Made by a program: the position numbers and the translations under genes
Part shown: positions 1 through 5,145 of the stretch, one piece after another
Numbering within the stretch: position 1 is the stretch's first letter
How the letters are laid out: every line of letters starts with the position of its first letter
Origin: JBDLRH01 sp039800165
GTDB taxonomy: Bacteria; Pseudomonadota; Gammaproteobacteria; Burkholderiales; Burkholderiaceae_C
Direction: 5' to 3'
Assembly (NCBI GenBank): GCA_039800165.1
Contig: JBDLRH010000039.1
Span: 1 to 5,954 of the forward strand
DNA length: 5,954 nucleotides
Notes under the pieces: model-generated
Told to the model about the DNA's origin: nothing
The model's input: the letters and a program-made list of their open reading frames with translations, nothing else
Database searches by the model: none

Positions 1-134
1 GCCTGGGCCTTGACCTCCTGCACGCAAATACAATCAGGCGCAACAGAATGCATCCAGGCCTCGACGCCCTTGGTGGTGGCCGAGCGGATGCCGTTGAGGT
101 TGAGGGTGGTGAGCTTGAACAAGGGAACCGACAT
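1..134 (-). CDS. xth: Exodeoxyribonuclease III, N-terminal part (runs off left edge)
   Basis: The minus strand encodes 44 residues starting MSVPLFKLTTLNLNGIRSAT and ending near PDCICVQEVKAQ. This is the N-terminus of the exonuclease III / AP endonuclease family, which repairs abasic sites and degrades 3' ends in duplex DNA. Visible family marks are the LNLNG segment (residues 11-15), whose Asn lies in the active site, and the QEVK segment, whose Glu40 matches the metal-binding Glu of the family (Glu34 in E. coli). The ATG at 134-132 is the best start: an in-frame TGA lies two codons upstream (140-138), and the only other candidate is a TTG at 122. Neither has a clear Shine-Dalgarno sequence. 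The start codon overlaps that of divergent pyrE. The rest of the gene, including the catalytic Asp and His motifs, is outside the window. The family call is firm; the exact start is less so. Confidence 0.88.
   Translation of the reverse strand, partial: MSVPLFKLTTLNLNGIRSATTKGVEAWMHSVAPDCICVQEVKAQ
121..126 (+). promoter_or_regulatory. Probable ribosome binding site of pyrE
   Basis: AAGGGA lies six bases before the ATG at 133. The next in-frame ATG, at 154, is preceded only by G+C sequence with no purine-rich match, so this site favours the 133 start. It lies inside the divergent xth reading frame. Confidence 0.5.
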
Positions 135-819
135 GAATCACGCCGCGGCCGGCATGGATGCACTAGCGCAGGAGTTCGTGGCCTTCGCGGTGCAGTCGGG
201 CGTGCTGAAGTTCGGCGAGTTCAAGACCAAGGCCGGGCGCATGTCGCCCTACTTCTTCAACGCCGGGCTGTTTGACGACGGTGCCAAGCTCGGGCGGCTG
301 GCCGAATTCTATGCACAGCGCATCCTGGCCAGCGGTGTCGACTTCGACATGGTGTTCGGCCCGGCCTACAAGGGCATCCCCCTGGCCGCAGCGGTGGTGG
401 TGGAGCTGGCGCGGCGCGGGCGCAACGTGCCCTTTGCCTACAACCGCAAGGAAGCCAAGGACCACGGAGAAGGCGGCGTGCTGGTCGGTGCGCCGCTGAA
501 GGGCCGGGTACTGATCATCGACGACGTGATGTCGGCCGGCACTGCCGCACGGGAATCCATTTCGATCATCCAGGGTGTGGGCGCCACGCCGCAGGGGGTG
601 GCGATTGCTCTGGACCGCCAGGAAATGGCGACCGAGAATGGGGCTGATGTCCCGCACAGTGCCGTTCAGTACGTTCGCCGGCAGCTTGGCCTGCAGGTGT
701 GCGCGATCGCGCGGCTCGATGACTTGCTGCAGTACCTGCAGACGCAGGCGGGCGACGAACTGCGCGCCCACCACCCGCGGGTGGCCGCCTACCGCGAGCG
801 CTACGGCGTGAGCGACTGA
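133..819 (+). CDS. pyrE: Orotate phosphoribosyltransferase
   Basis: A 228-residue cytoplasmic enzyme that joins orotate to PRPP, giving orotidine 5'-phosphate and pyrophosphate in de novo pyrimidine synthesis. Residues 27-45 (FGEFKTKAGRMSPYFFNAG) are the N-terminal orotate/PRPP-contact region. Residues 76-81 (GPAYKG) and 103-115 (YNRKEAKDHGEGG, the mobile catalytic loop with its Lys/Asp/His) follow. Residues 126-138 (VLIIDDVMSAGTA) are the PRPP-binding signature of type I phosphoribosyltransferases. The family is usually about 210-230 residues, so the protein is full length. I chose the ATG at 133 because AAGGGA lies six bases before it; the ATG at 154 would give 221 residues starting MDALAQEF and fits the family N-terminus equally well. 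The frame stays open back to base 10, but that stretch is the antisense of xth. The downstream DUF4124 gene begins 11 bases after the stop, so the two are probably cotranscribed. The family call is very secure. Confidence 0.97.
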   Translation: MNHAAAGMDALAQEFVAFAVQSGVLKFGEFKTKAGRMSPYFFNAGLFDDGAKLGRLAEFYAQRILASGVDFDMVFGPAYKGIPLAAAVVVELARRGRNVPFAYNRKEAKDHGEGGVLVGAPLKGRVLIIDDVMSAGTAARESISIIQGVGATPQGVAIALDRQEMATENGADVPHSAVQYVRRQLGLQVCAIARLDDLLQYLQTQAGDELRAHHPRVAAYRERYGVSD

Positions 820-830
820 TACCAACCCCC

Positions 831-1526
831 ATGCCGGCCCTCATGCCCCCCGCCCTGGCACTGGCCGTTCCGTCCGTGGTCACTGCAGCTGCACTGGCTG
901 TGGGCTTGGCCTTGGCCTGGGGCAGCGCCGCACAGGCGCAGGTGCGCATTTACACCTGTGTTGACGCGCAGGGCCGCACCCTCACCTCTGACCGCCCGAT
1001 TCCGGAATGCCTGGACCGCCCGCAGCGCGAACTGGGGCCCACCGGCACGGTGCGCCAGGTGATCCCGCCGGTACCCACGCCGCTGGAGCGTGCGGCCGAA
1101 GAGGAACGCGAGCGCAAACGCATCGAAGAAGAGCAGCGCACGGCCGAACAGCGCCGGCGCGAGCGCAGCTTGCTGCTGCGCTTTCCGGACGAAGCGTCGC
1201 ACCAGCGGGCGCGCGACCTGGCCCTGCAGCAGATCGATGACTCCATCTCCGCCGGCGAAGCGGTGGTGCGCGACCTGGCCCAGCAGCGCCGCAAGCTCGA
1301 CCAGGACGCCGAGTTCTACAAGAGCGACCCTTCGCGCATGCCCAACATGCTGCGGCTGCAGATCAAGGACAACCAGCAATTCACCGAAAGCCAGCGCCGG
1401 CTGCTGGATGCACAGCGCGCCGAGCGCGAACGCGTTCGCCTTCGCTTTGAGGAAGAGCTGGTGATGCTGCGCGGCCTGTGGGCCAGACAGGCTGCACCGG
1501 CCCCGCGCACGGCGCCTGCGCGCTGA
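831..1526 (+). CDS. Exported DUF4124-like coiled-coil protein of unknown function
   Basis: A 231-residue protein whose function I do not know. Residues 1-36 look like a Sec signal peptide: a long Ala/Leu/Val core ending in AQA, with likely cleavage before QVRIYTC, although no Lys or Arg lies near the N-terminus. The mature start, IYTCVDAQGRTLTSDRPIPEC (residues 40-60), matches the DUF4124 pattern seen in many proteobacterial envelope proteins; Cys43 and Cys60 could form a disulfide in the periplasm. Residues about 84-118 are very rich in Glu and Arg with helix-like spacing, and about 122-215 contain further charged heptad-like helices, so an elongated coiled coil is likely. The C-terminal end is Ala/Pro-rich. 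No Shine-Dalgarno sequence precedes the ATG at 831 or the in-frame ATG at 843; with the pyrE stop 11 bases upstream, reinitiation after pyrE is plausible. The gene is real by codon bias and homology pattern, and its place beside pyrE may be purely positional. Confidence 0.85.
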   Translation: MPALMPPALALAVPSVVTAAALAVGLALAWGSAAQAQVRIYTCVDAQGRTLTSDRPIPECLDRPQRELGPTGTVRQVIPPVPTPLERAAEEERERKRIEEEQRTAEQRRRERSLLLRFPDEASHQRARDLALQQIDDSISAGEAVVRDLAQQRRKLDQDAEFYKSDPSRMPNMLRLQIKDNQQFTESQRRLLDAQRAERERVRLRFEEELVMLRGLWARQAAPAPRTAPAR

Positions 1527-1546
1527 CGGGCAGCCGGTCGGCCTGG

Positions 1547-1578
1547 CTGAGGGCGCGGCCGATCTGCCGCGCCCTCAG
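1547..1578. terminator. Hairpin between convergent genes, probable bidirectional terminator
   Basis: A perfect 13-base inverted repeat (1547-1559 with 1566-1578) encloses a six-base loop. The stem is almost all G+C and can be lengthened with single-base bulges using the CTGG/CCAG flanks. It begins 20 bases after the stop of the DUF4124 gene and contains the gatB stop codon (1577-1575) in its right arm, so it can act on transcripts from both sides. Neither side has a T run, so it is not a classical Rho-independent terminator; it may pause polymerase, block read-through or protect 3' ends. Confidence 0.6.
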
Positions 1579-3065
1579 GCCAGCCGGGCGCGTAGCAGGT
1601 CGTTGACCTGCTGCGGATTGGCCTTCCCCTTGCTCGCCTTCATCACCTGACCGACCAGCGCATTGAAGGCCTTGTCCTTGCCGGCCTTGTACTGCGCCAC
1701 GTTGTCGGCATTGGCCGCGATCACCTCGTCGATGATCTTTTCGAGCGCGCCGCTGTCGTTCATCTGCTTGAGGCCCTTGGCCTCGATGAGCGCGTCCACA
1801 CGCGCTGCCGCGTCGGCGGCGCCTGCAGGTGCTTGGCCCTCGCCGCTCCATAGCGCGTCGAACACCTGCTTGGCGGCGTTGTTGCTGACGGTGCCGTCGG
1901 CGATGCGGCTGATCAGCGCGGCCAGTTCGGCGGGCTGCACCGGCGCGGCGTCGACGTCCATCTCGCTGGCATTCAGGCGGCGCGAGAGCTCGCCCATGAT
2001 CCAGTTGCTGGCGAGCTTGGGCTGGCCGCAGGCCCTGGCGGTCGCCTCGAAGTAGGCGCCGATGGCCTGGCTTTGCGTCAGCGTGGTGGCGTCGTATTCG
2101 GGCAGGCCGTAGTCAGCGACAAAGCGCGCGGCCATCGCACGCGGCAGCTCGGGCATCTGCGCACGCACCTGCTCCACCCACTCGGGCGCCACCACCAGCG
2201 GCGGCAGGTCGGGGTCGGGGAAGTAGCGGTAGTCGGCCGCGTCTTCCTTGGTGCGCATCGCGCGCGTCTCGCCGGTGTCGGGGTCGAACAGCACGGTGGC
2301 CTGCTGGATGGCGTGGCCGTCCTCGATCTGCTCGATCTGCCAGCGCACCTCATAGTCGATGGCCTGCTGCATGAACTTGAACGAGTTCAGGTTCTTGATC
2401 TCGCGGCGTGTGCCGAAGGGCTGACCCGGCTTGCGCACGCTCACGTTGGCGTCGCAGCGGAACGATCCTTCCTGCATGTTGCCGTCGCAGATGCCGATCC
2501 AGGTGACGATCTTGTGCAGCTCGCGCGCATAGGCCACCGCCTCGGCGCTTGAGCGCATGTCGGGCTCGGTGACGATCTCCAGCAGCGGTGTGCCGGCACG
2601 GTTGAGGTCGATGCCGCTTTGGCCCCCGCCGCCCAGTGACGAGTCTTCGTGCAGCGACTTGCCCGCGTCTTCCTCGAGGTGTGCGCGCACGAGGCGCACG
2701 GTCTTCTTCTCATCACCGAGATAAAACGAGACCTCGCCACCCTGCACCACCGGAATCTCGTACTGGCTGATCTGGTAGCCCTTGGGCAGGTCCGGGTAGA
2801 AATAGTTCTTGCGCGCGAAGATGCTCTTCGGCGCCACATGCGCGCCGATGGCCAGGCCAAAGCGGATGGCGCGCTCGACCGCGCCCCGGTTCATCACCGG
2901 CAGCGTGCCAGGCAGCGCCAGGTCGACCGCGCAAGCCTGCGTGTTGGGCTCGGCGCCGAAGGCGGTGCTGGCTCGGCTGAAGATCTTGCTGTGGGTGGAC
3001 AGCTGGGCGTGCGTCTCGAAGCCGATCACGACCTCGTAGCCCTGGATGAGTTGGCTCGTCGTCAT
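1575..3065 (-). CDS. gatB: Asp-tRNA(Asn)/Glu-tRNA(Gln) amidotransferase subunit B
   Basis: A 496-residue subunit that uses ATP to phosphorylate the side chain of mischarged Asp-tRNA(Asn) or Glu-tRNA(Gln) and amidates it with ammonia from GatA. The catalytic cradle begins YEVVIGFETHAQL (residues 10-22) and continues with LPGTLPVMNRGAVERA (51-66), ARKNYFYPDLPKGYQISQYE (84-103), RAHLEEDAGK (127-136, acidic residues expected at the metal/ATP site), IDLNRAGTPLLEIVTEPD (152-169), EGSFRCDANVSVR (199-211) and ADYRYFPDPDLPPL (277-290). A helical domain follows, and residues about 420-496 form the YqeY-like tRNA-binding tail. The zinc-site cysteines of some GatB proteins are mostly missing (only Cys45, in ACAVDLALPG), so the zinc is probably not bound. 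The ATG at 3065 is chosen for its strong AAGGGGGA site and for the conserved N-terminus. The frame continues 100 codons upstream into gatA, but that part is a shadow. gatB is the last gene of gatC-gatA-gatB. Confidence 0.98.
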   Translation of the reverse strand: MTTSQLIQGYEVVIGFETHAQLSTHSKIFSRASTAFGAEPNTQACAVDLALPGTLPVMNRGAVERAIRFGLAIGAHVAPKSIFARKNYFYPDLPKGYQISQYEIPVVQGGEVSFYLGDEKKTVRLVRAHLEEDAGKSLHEDSSLGGGGQSGIDLNRAGTPLLEIVTEPDMRSSAEAVAYARELHKIVTWIGICDGNMQEGSFRCDANVSVRKPGQPFGTRREIKNLNSFKFMQQAIDYEVRWQIEQIEDGHAIQQATVLFDPDTGETRAMRTKEDAADYRYFPDPDLPPLVVAPEWVEQVRAQMPELPRAMAARFVADYGLPEYDATTLTQSQAIGAYFEATARACGQPKLASNWIMGELSRRLNASEMDVDAAPVQPAELAALISRIADGTVSNNAAKQVFDALWSGEGQAPAGAADAAARVDALIEAKGLKQMNDSGALEKIIDEVIAANADNVAQYKAGKDKAFNALVGQVMKASKGKANPQQVNDLLRARLA

Positions 3066-3072
3066 GTGCTGG

Positions 3073-3080
3073 TCCCCCTT
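3073..3080 (-). promoter_or_regulatory. Ribosome binding site of gatB
   Basis: On the minus strand AAGGGGGA lies seven bases before the gatB ATG and touches the last base of the gatA stop codon (3082-3080). It fixes the gatB start at 3065. The 14-base gap between gatA and gatB suggests translational coupling within one mRNA. Confidence 0.75.
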
Positions 3081-4579
3081 CAGGCCGCGAACCCGCCCGG
3101 GGCGCGAAGGTGGAAGTCGGTCGCCTGCTGCAGGCGATGCGCCAGGTTCAGCAGCTTCGACTCGGCGAAGTAGTTGCCGACGAGTTGCAGGCCGACAGGC
3201 ATGCCGTGTTGCCCGAAGCCCGCGGGCACGCTCATGCCCGGCAGGCCGGCCAGCGACGCCGGCAGGGTGAAGATGTCGGCGAGGTAGTTGGCCACCGGGT
3301 CGTCGGACTTCTCGCCGATCTTCCACGCCACCGTAGGCGCCACCGGCCCGGCGATCACGTCGCATTCGGTGAAGGCGCGCTGGAAGTCGTCGGCGATCAT
3401 GCGGCGGATCTTCTGCGCCTGCAGGTAGTAGGCATCGTAGTAGCCGTGGCTCAGCACATAGGTGCCGATCATGATGCGGCGCTTGACCTCGTCGCCAAAG
3501 CCTTCGGCGCGGGTCTTCTTGTACATGTCCAGAAGGTCGCTGTAGTCCTTCGCGCGGTGGCCGAACTTCACGCCGTCGAAGCGGCTGAGGTTGGAGCTGG
3601 CCTCGGCCGGCGCAATGATGTAGTACACCGGAATCGACAGCTCGGTGCGCGGCAGCGAGATCTCGACCGTTGTGGCGCCGAGCTTGCGCAGTTCTGCCAG
3701 CGCGGCGTCGATGGCCATGCGCACGTCGTCCGACAGGCCCGGGCCGAAGAACTCCTTCGGCAGGCCGATGCGCAGGCCTTCGATGGAATCGTTCAACCCG
3801 CGCGAGAAATCTTCTGCCGGCACATCAAGCGAGGTGGAGTCGCGATCCGGGTCGGGGCCGCACATCGCGCTCAGCAGCAGCGCGCAGTCTTCGGCGCTGC
3901 GCGCCATCGGGCCGGCCTGGTCCAGGCTGGAGGCAAACGCGATCATTCCGTAGCGGCTGGCGCGGCCGTAGGTCGGCTTGATGCCGGTGATGCCGCAAAA
4001 CGCCGCCGGCTGGCGGATCGAGCCGCCGGTGTCGGTGCCGGTGACCGCGGGCGCCAGGCGTGCGGCCACCGCCGCTGCGCTGCCGCCGGACGAGCCACCC
4101 GGAATGCGGCTGGTATCCCACGGGTTGCGCGCCGGGCCGTAGGCCGAGTTCTCGTTGCCCGAGCCCATCGCGAACTCGTCGCAGTTGAGCTTGCCCAAAG
4201 CGACCATGCCCGCGCCCGGATGGCCGTCGCCGCCCGCGCCCAGGCGCGTGACCACGGTGGCATCGAACGGCGAGCGGTAGCCCGCCAGCATCTTCGAGCC
4301 GGCGGTGCTGGCGAAGTGCCGGGTGACGAAGATGTCCTTGTGCGCCACCGGCACGCCGAGCAACGGCGCGCTGTCGCCCGCCGCGATGCGCGCGTCAGCG
4401 GCACGGGCCTGCGACAGCGTCACCTCGCGGTCGGTGGCCAGAAAGGCGCCCAGGCTTGCATGCGCCTCGATGCGGCCCAGGAAGTGGGTGGCCGCCTCCA
4501 CCGACGAGACCTTGCGTGTGCGCAAGGCGGCGGCGAGTTCGGCGACGGACAAGGTGTGCAGCGGTCCGGCGGCGCTCAT
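3080..4579 (-). CDS. gatA: Asp-tRNA(Asn)/Glu-tRNA(Gln) amidotransferase subunit A (glutaminase)
   Basis: A 499-residue amidase-signature subunit that hydrolyses glutamine and passes ammonia to GatB. The Ser-cisSer-Lys triad is visible: Lys81 in VAHKD, cis-Ser163 in PGGSSGGSAAA, and the nucleophile Ser187 in TGTDTGGSIRQPA. Ser163 and Ser187 are 24 residues apart, as in S. aureus GatA (Ser154/Ser178), but Lys81 and Ser187 are 106 apart where that enzyme has 99. The extra seven residues lie in a Gly-rich stretch (about 114-121, GAGGDGHP) just before the conserved LGKLNCDEFAMGS. The motifs YGRASRYGMIAFASSLDQ (204-221) and the later SHGYYDAYYLQAQKIR are typical. The ATG at 4579 is preceded by GGGGGGAA. 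The first seven residues (MSAAGPL) are encoded by the third copy of the repeat upstream, and homology to GatA begins at about LHTLSVAELAAAL. The frame continues 36 codons further into the repeat, which I take as noise. Confidence 0.97.
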   Translation of the reverse strand: MSAAGPLHTLSVAELAAALRTRKVSSVEAATHFLGRIEAHASLGAFLATDREVTLSQARAADARIAAGDSAPLLGVPVAHKDIFVTRHFASTAGSKMLAGYRSPFDATVVTRLGAGGDGHPGAGMVALGKLNCDEFAMGSGNENSAYGPARNPWDTSRIPGGSSGGSAAAVAARLAPAVTGTDTGGSIRQPAAFCGITGIKPTYGRASRYGMIAFASSLDQAGPMARSAEDCALLLSAMCGPDPDRDSTSLDVPAEDFSRGLNDSIEGLRIGLPKEFFGPGLSDDVRMAIDAALAELRKLGATTVEISLPRTELSIPVYYIIAPAEASSNLSRFDGVKFGHRAKDYSDLLDMYKKTRAEGFGDEVKRRIMIGTYVLSHGYYDAYYLQAQKIRRMIADDFQRAFTECDVIAGPVAPTVAWKIGEKSDDPVANYLADIFTLPASLAGLPGMSVPAGFGQHGMPVGLQLVGNYFAESKLLNLAHRLQQATDFHLRAPGGFAA

Positions 4580-4749
4580 ACGGTTCCCCCCACGTTCGCC
4601 CACTGCGTGTGGCTCTCTGCCCCCCAGGGGGCCTGCGCGCCTTGGAGCGGTCCGGCGGCGCTCATTCGCCCCCCCACGCTCGCCCACTGCGTGTGGCTCT
4701 CTGCCCCCCAGGGGGCCTGCGCGCCTTCGAGCGGTCCGGCGGCGCTCAT
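4560..4749 (-). repeat. Tandem repeat of about 85 bases (2.2 copies) at the gatC/gatA junction
   Basis: Two units, 4560-4645 (86 bases) and 4646-4729 (84 bases), are followed by the first 20 bases of a third copy (4730-4749). The 20-base block at 4560-4579, 4646-4665 and 4730-4749 is identical in all three; read on the minus strand it starts ATGAGCGCC and encodes MSAAGPL. A 48-base stretch is also identical between units (4596-4643 and 4680-4727). It holds a small inverted repeat (GCCCCC then GGGGGC) and a weaker one around CCAC/GTGG, like the paired small palindromes of REP-type elements. Units differ by single substitutions and by two bases next to the C run. The third copy ends inside the gatC stop, and the first contains the gatA start. 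I cannot tell from this window whether other copies exist in the genome. Confidence 0.9.
4576..4749 (-). CDS. Possible 57-residue ORF made by the repeat, between gatC and gatA
   Basis: The frame begins with an ATG (4749-4747) that overlaps the gatC stop as ATGA and ends with a TGA (4578-4576) that overlaps the gatA start, again as ATGA. It encodes two imperfect 28/29-residue repeats, MSAAGPLEGAQAPWGAESHT... and MSAAGPLQGAQAPWGAESHT.... The 84-base spacing keeps the two inner ATGs in one frame, and the 86-base unit shifts the frame so that it closes exactly on the gatA ATG. A good AAGGTG site lies five bases before the first ATG, inside the last codons of gatC. I recognise no domain, signal peptide or membrane segment. 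It may be translated only as a bridge that carries ribosomes to gatA, or the arrangement may be coincidence in a repeat. A functional protein is unlikely. Confidence 0.3.
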   Translation of the reverse strand: MSAAGPLEGAQAPWGAESHTQWASVGGRMSAAGPLQGAQAPWGAESHTQWANVGGTV

Positions 4750-5045
4750 TCGATCACCTTCGGCACGAGGAACAGGCCGCGCTCGACCGCGGGGGCGCTT
4801 TGCTGGTTGGCCTCGCGGGCGTCGGGCTCGCTCGCCGCGTCTTCGCGCAGGCGCAGCGCTACCGCCTGGATGGCGGCCACCGGGTGCGCCAGCGGCTCCA
4901 GGCCGGTGGTGTCGACCGCACGCATGCGCTCGACGATGTCGAAAAAGCCGTTGATCTGGCCCAGCATGCGCTGGGCCTCGTCGGCCTGCAGTTCCAGCCG
5001 CGCCAGGTTGGCAATGCGCTGGATGTCGTCGGGGGTCAGGGCCAT
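4746..5045 (-). CDS. gatC: Asp-tRNA(Asn)/Glu-tRNA(Gln) amidotransferase subunit C
   Basis: A 99-residue protein, the usual length for GatC. It wraps around the GatA-GatB interface and stabilises the complex; it has no catalytic residues of its own. The N-terminus MALTPDDIQRIANLARLEL forms the conserved first helix, GQINGFFDIVERMRAVDTTGLEPLAHP (residues 29-55) is the second helix plus the typical 'GLEPLAHP' turn, and the C-terminal strand ends LFLVPKVIE, which carries the conserved 'VPKV' found at the GatC C-terminus. The ATG at 5045 is chosen because family homology begins exactly there. The frame is open a further 54 codons upstream, but that stretch is leader sequence with hairpins and no homology. 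No Shine-Dalgarno sequence is visible: the ATG follows GTGTTTTTC. It is the first gene of gatC-gatA-gatB and is transcribed divergently from mreB. Confidence 0.96.
   Translation of the reverse strand: MALTPDDIQRIANLARLELQADEAQRMLGQINGFFDIVERMRAVDTTGLEPLAHPVAAIQAVALRLREDAASEPDAREANQQSAPAVERGLFLVPKVIE
4755..4760 (-). promoter_or_regulatory. Ribosome binding site at the end of gatC, probably the ancestral gatA site
   Basis: AAGGTG on the minus strand, within the last codons of gatC (Lys-Val), lies five bases before the ATG that overlaps the gatC stop. In a gatC-gatA arrangement joined by an ATGA overlap this would serve gatA. Here it serves the repeat-made 57-codon frame, and gatA itself sits 170 bases further on behind a GGGGGGAA stretch. 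Confidence 0.5.
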
Positions 5046-5046
5046 G

Positions 5047-5070
5047 AAAAACACGGGCCCGCACAGGGCC
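5047..5070 (-). promoter_or_regulatory. Leader hairpin directly before gatC, followed by a T run
   Basis: On the minus strand GGCCC (5070-5066), a five-base loop and GGGCC (5060-5056) can form a short stem, followed by CGTG and five T residues that end one base before the gatC ATG. It occupies the place where a ribosome binding site would be expected. It may modulate gatC translation or compete with the upstream hairpin. The stem is only five pairs, so this is a weak call. Confidence 0.3.
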
Positions 5071-5093
5071 TTGTGAACGCCGGTATCAGGGTG

Positions 5094-5115
5094 AAAAAAC
5101 GGGCCGTGCGGCCCG
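5094..5115 (-). terminator. Terminator-like hairpin with T6 run in the gatC leader (possible attenuator)
   Basis: On the minus strand CGGGCC (5115-5110), loop GCAC and GGCCCG (5105-5100) form a perfect six-pair G+C stem followed at once by six T residues (5099-5094). This is the textbook form of an intrinsic terminator. It lies about 50 bases before gatC and about 20 bases after a -10-like GATAAT. It could attenuate transcription entering gatC-gatA-gatB, or stop antisense transcription coming out of the mreB leader. The opposite strand has only three T residues after the stem. Confidence 0.5.
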
Positions 5116-5131
5116 GATTTCCGAGGGGGAT

Positions 5132-5145
5132 CGGGTATTATCCCG
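5132..5145. promoter_or_regulatory. Palindromic -10-like element in the gatC/mreB divergent gap
   Basis: CGGG-TATTAT-CCCG is a four-base inverted repeat around an A+T core. The plus strand offers TATTAT (5136-5141) for mreB, and the minus strand offers GATAAT (5142-5137) for gatC; each matches the sigma70 -10 consensus TATAAT at five of six positions. It is the most A+T-rich hexamer of that kind in the gap. I found no good -35 hexamer at 16-18 bases on either strand, so the promoter call is tentative. If it is used, mreB would have a leader of about 105 bases. Confidence 0.3.

Noticed and set aside
10..34. Possible pyrE promoter with TTGACC (10-15) and TACAAT (29-34)
   Set aside because: The hexamers are good but only 13 bases apart, too close for a sigma70 promoter, and they lie in xth codons that are conserved for protein reasons.
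10..132. Extension of pyrE upstream to an ATG at base 10
   Set aside because: The extra 41 codons are the antisense of the conserved exonuclease III N-terminus and have no match to the PyrE family; a ribosome binding site precedes the ATG at 133.
801..1379. A 192-codon open frame antisense to the DUF4124 gene
   Set aside because: It has no recognisable domain and uses the composition expected of an antisense frame; the plus-strand gene has a signal peptide and a DUF4124-like motif.
3066..3365. A 100-residue N-terminal extension of GatB
   Set aside because: It is Arg/Gly/Ala-rich, lies out of frame within gatA, and the strong AAGGGGGA site and family N-terminus both point to 3065.
4560..4749. 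CRISPR array
   Set aside because: The units are near-identical along their whole length, with no distinct spacers between them, and no cas gene is present. This is a simple tandem repeat.
4560..4749. Remnant of an insertion sequence
   Set aside because: The units have no terminal inverted repeats of IS type and no transposase fragment. The 20-base repeats look superficially like a target duplication but recur as part of each unit.
3110..4954. A 614-codon open frame on the plus strand, antisense to gatA and gatC
   Set aside because: Its composition is dominated by Arg, Ala, Gly, His and Val with no recognisable domain, as expected for the antisense of a high-G+C gene. gatA and gatC on the other strand show full catalytic and family motifs.
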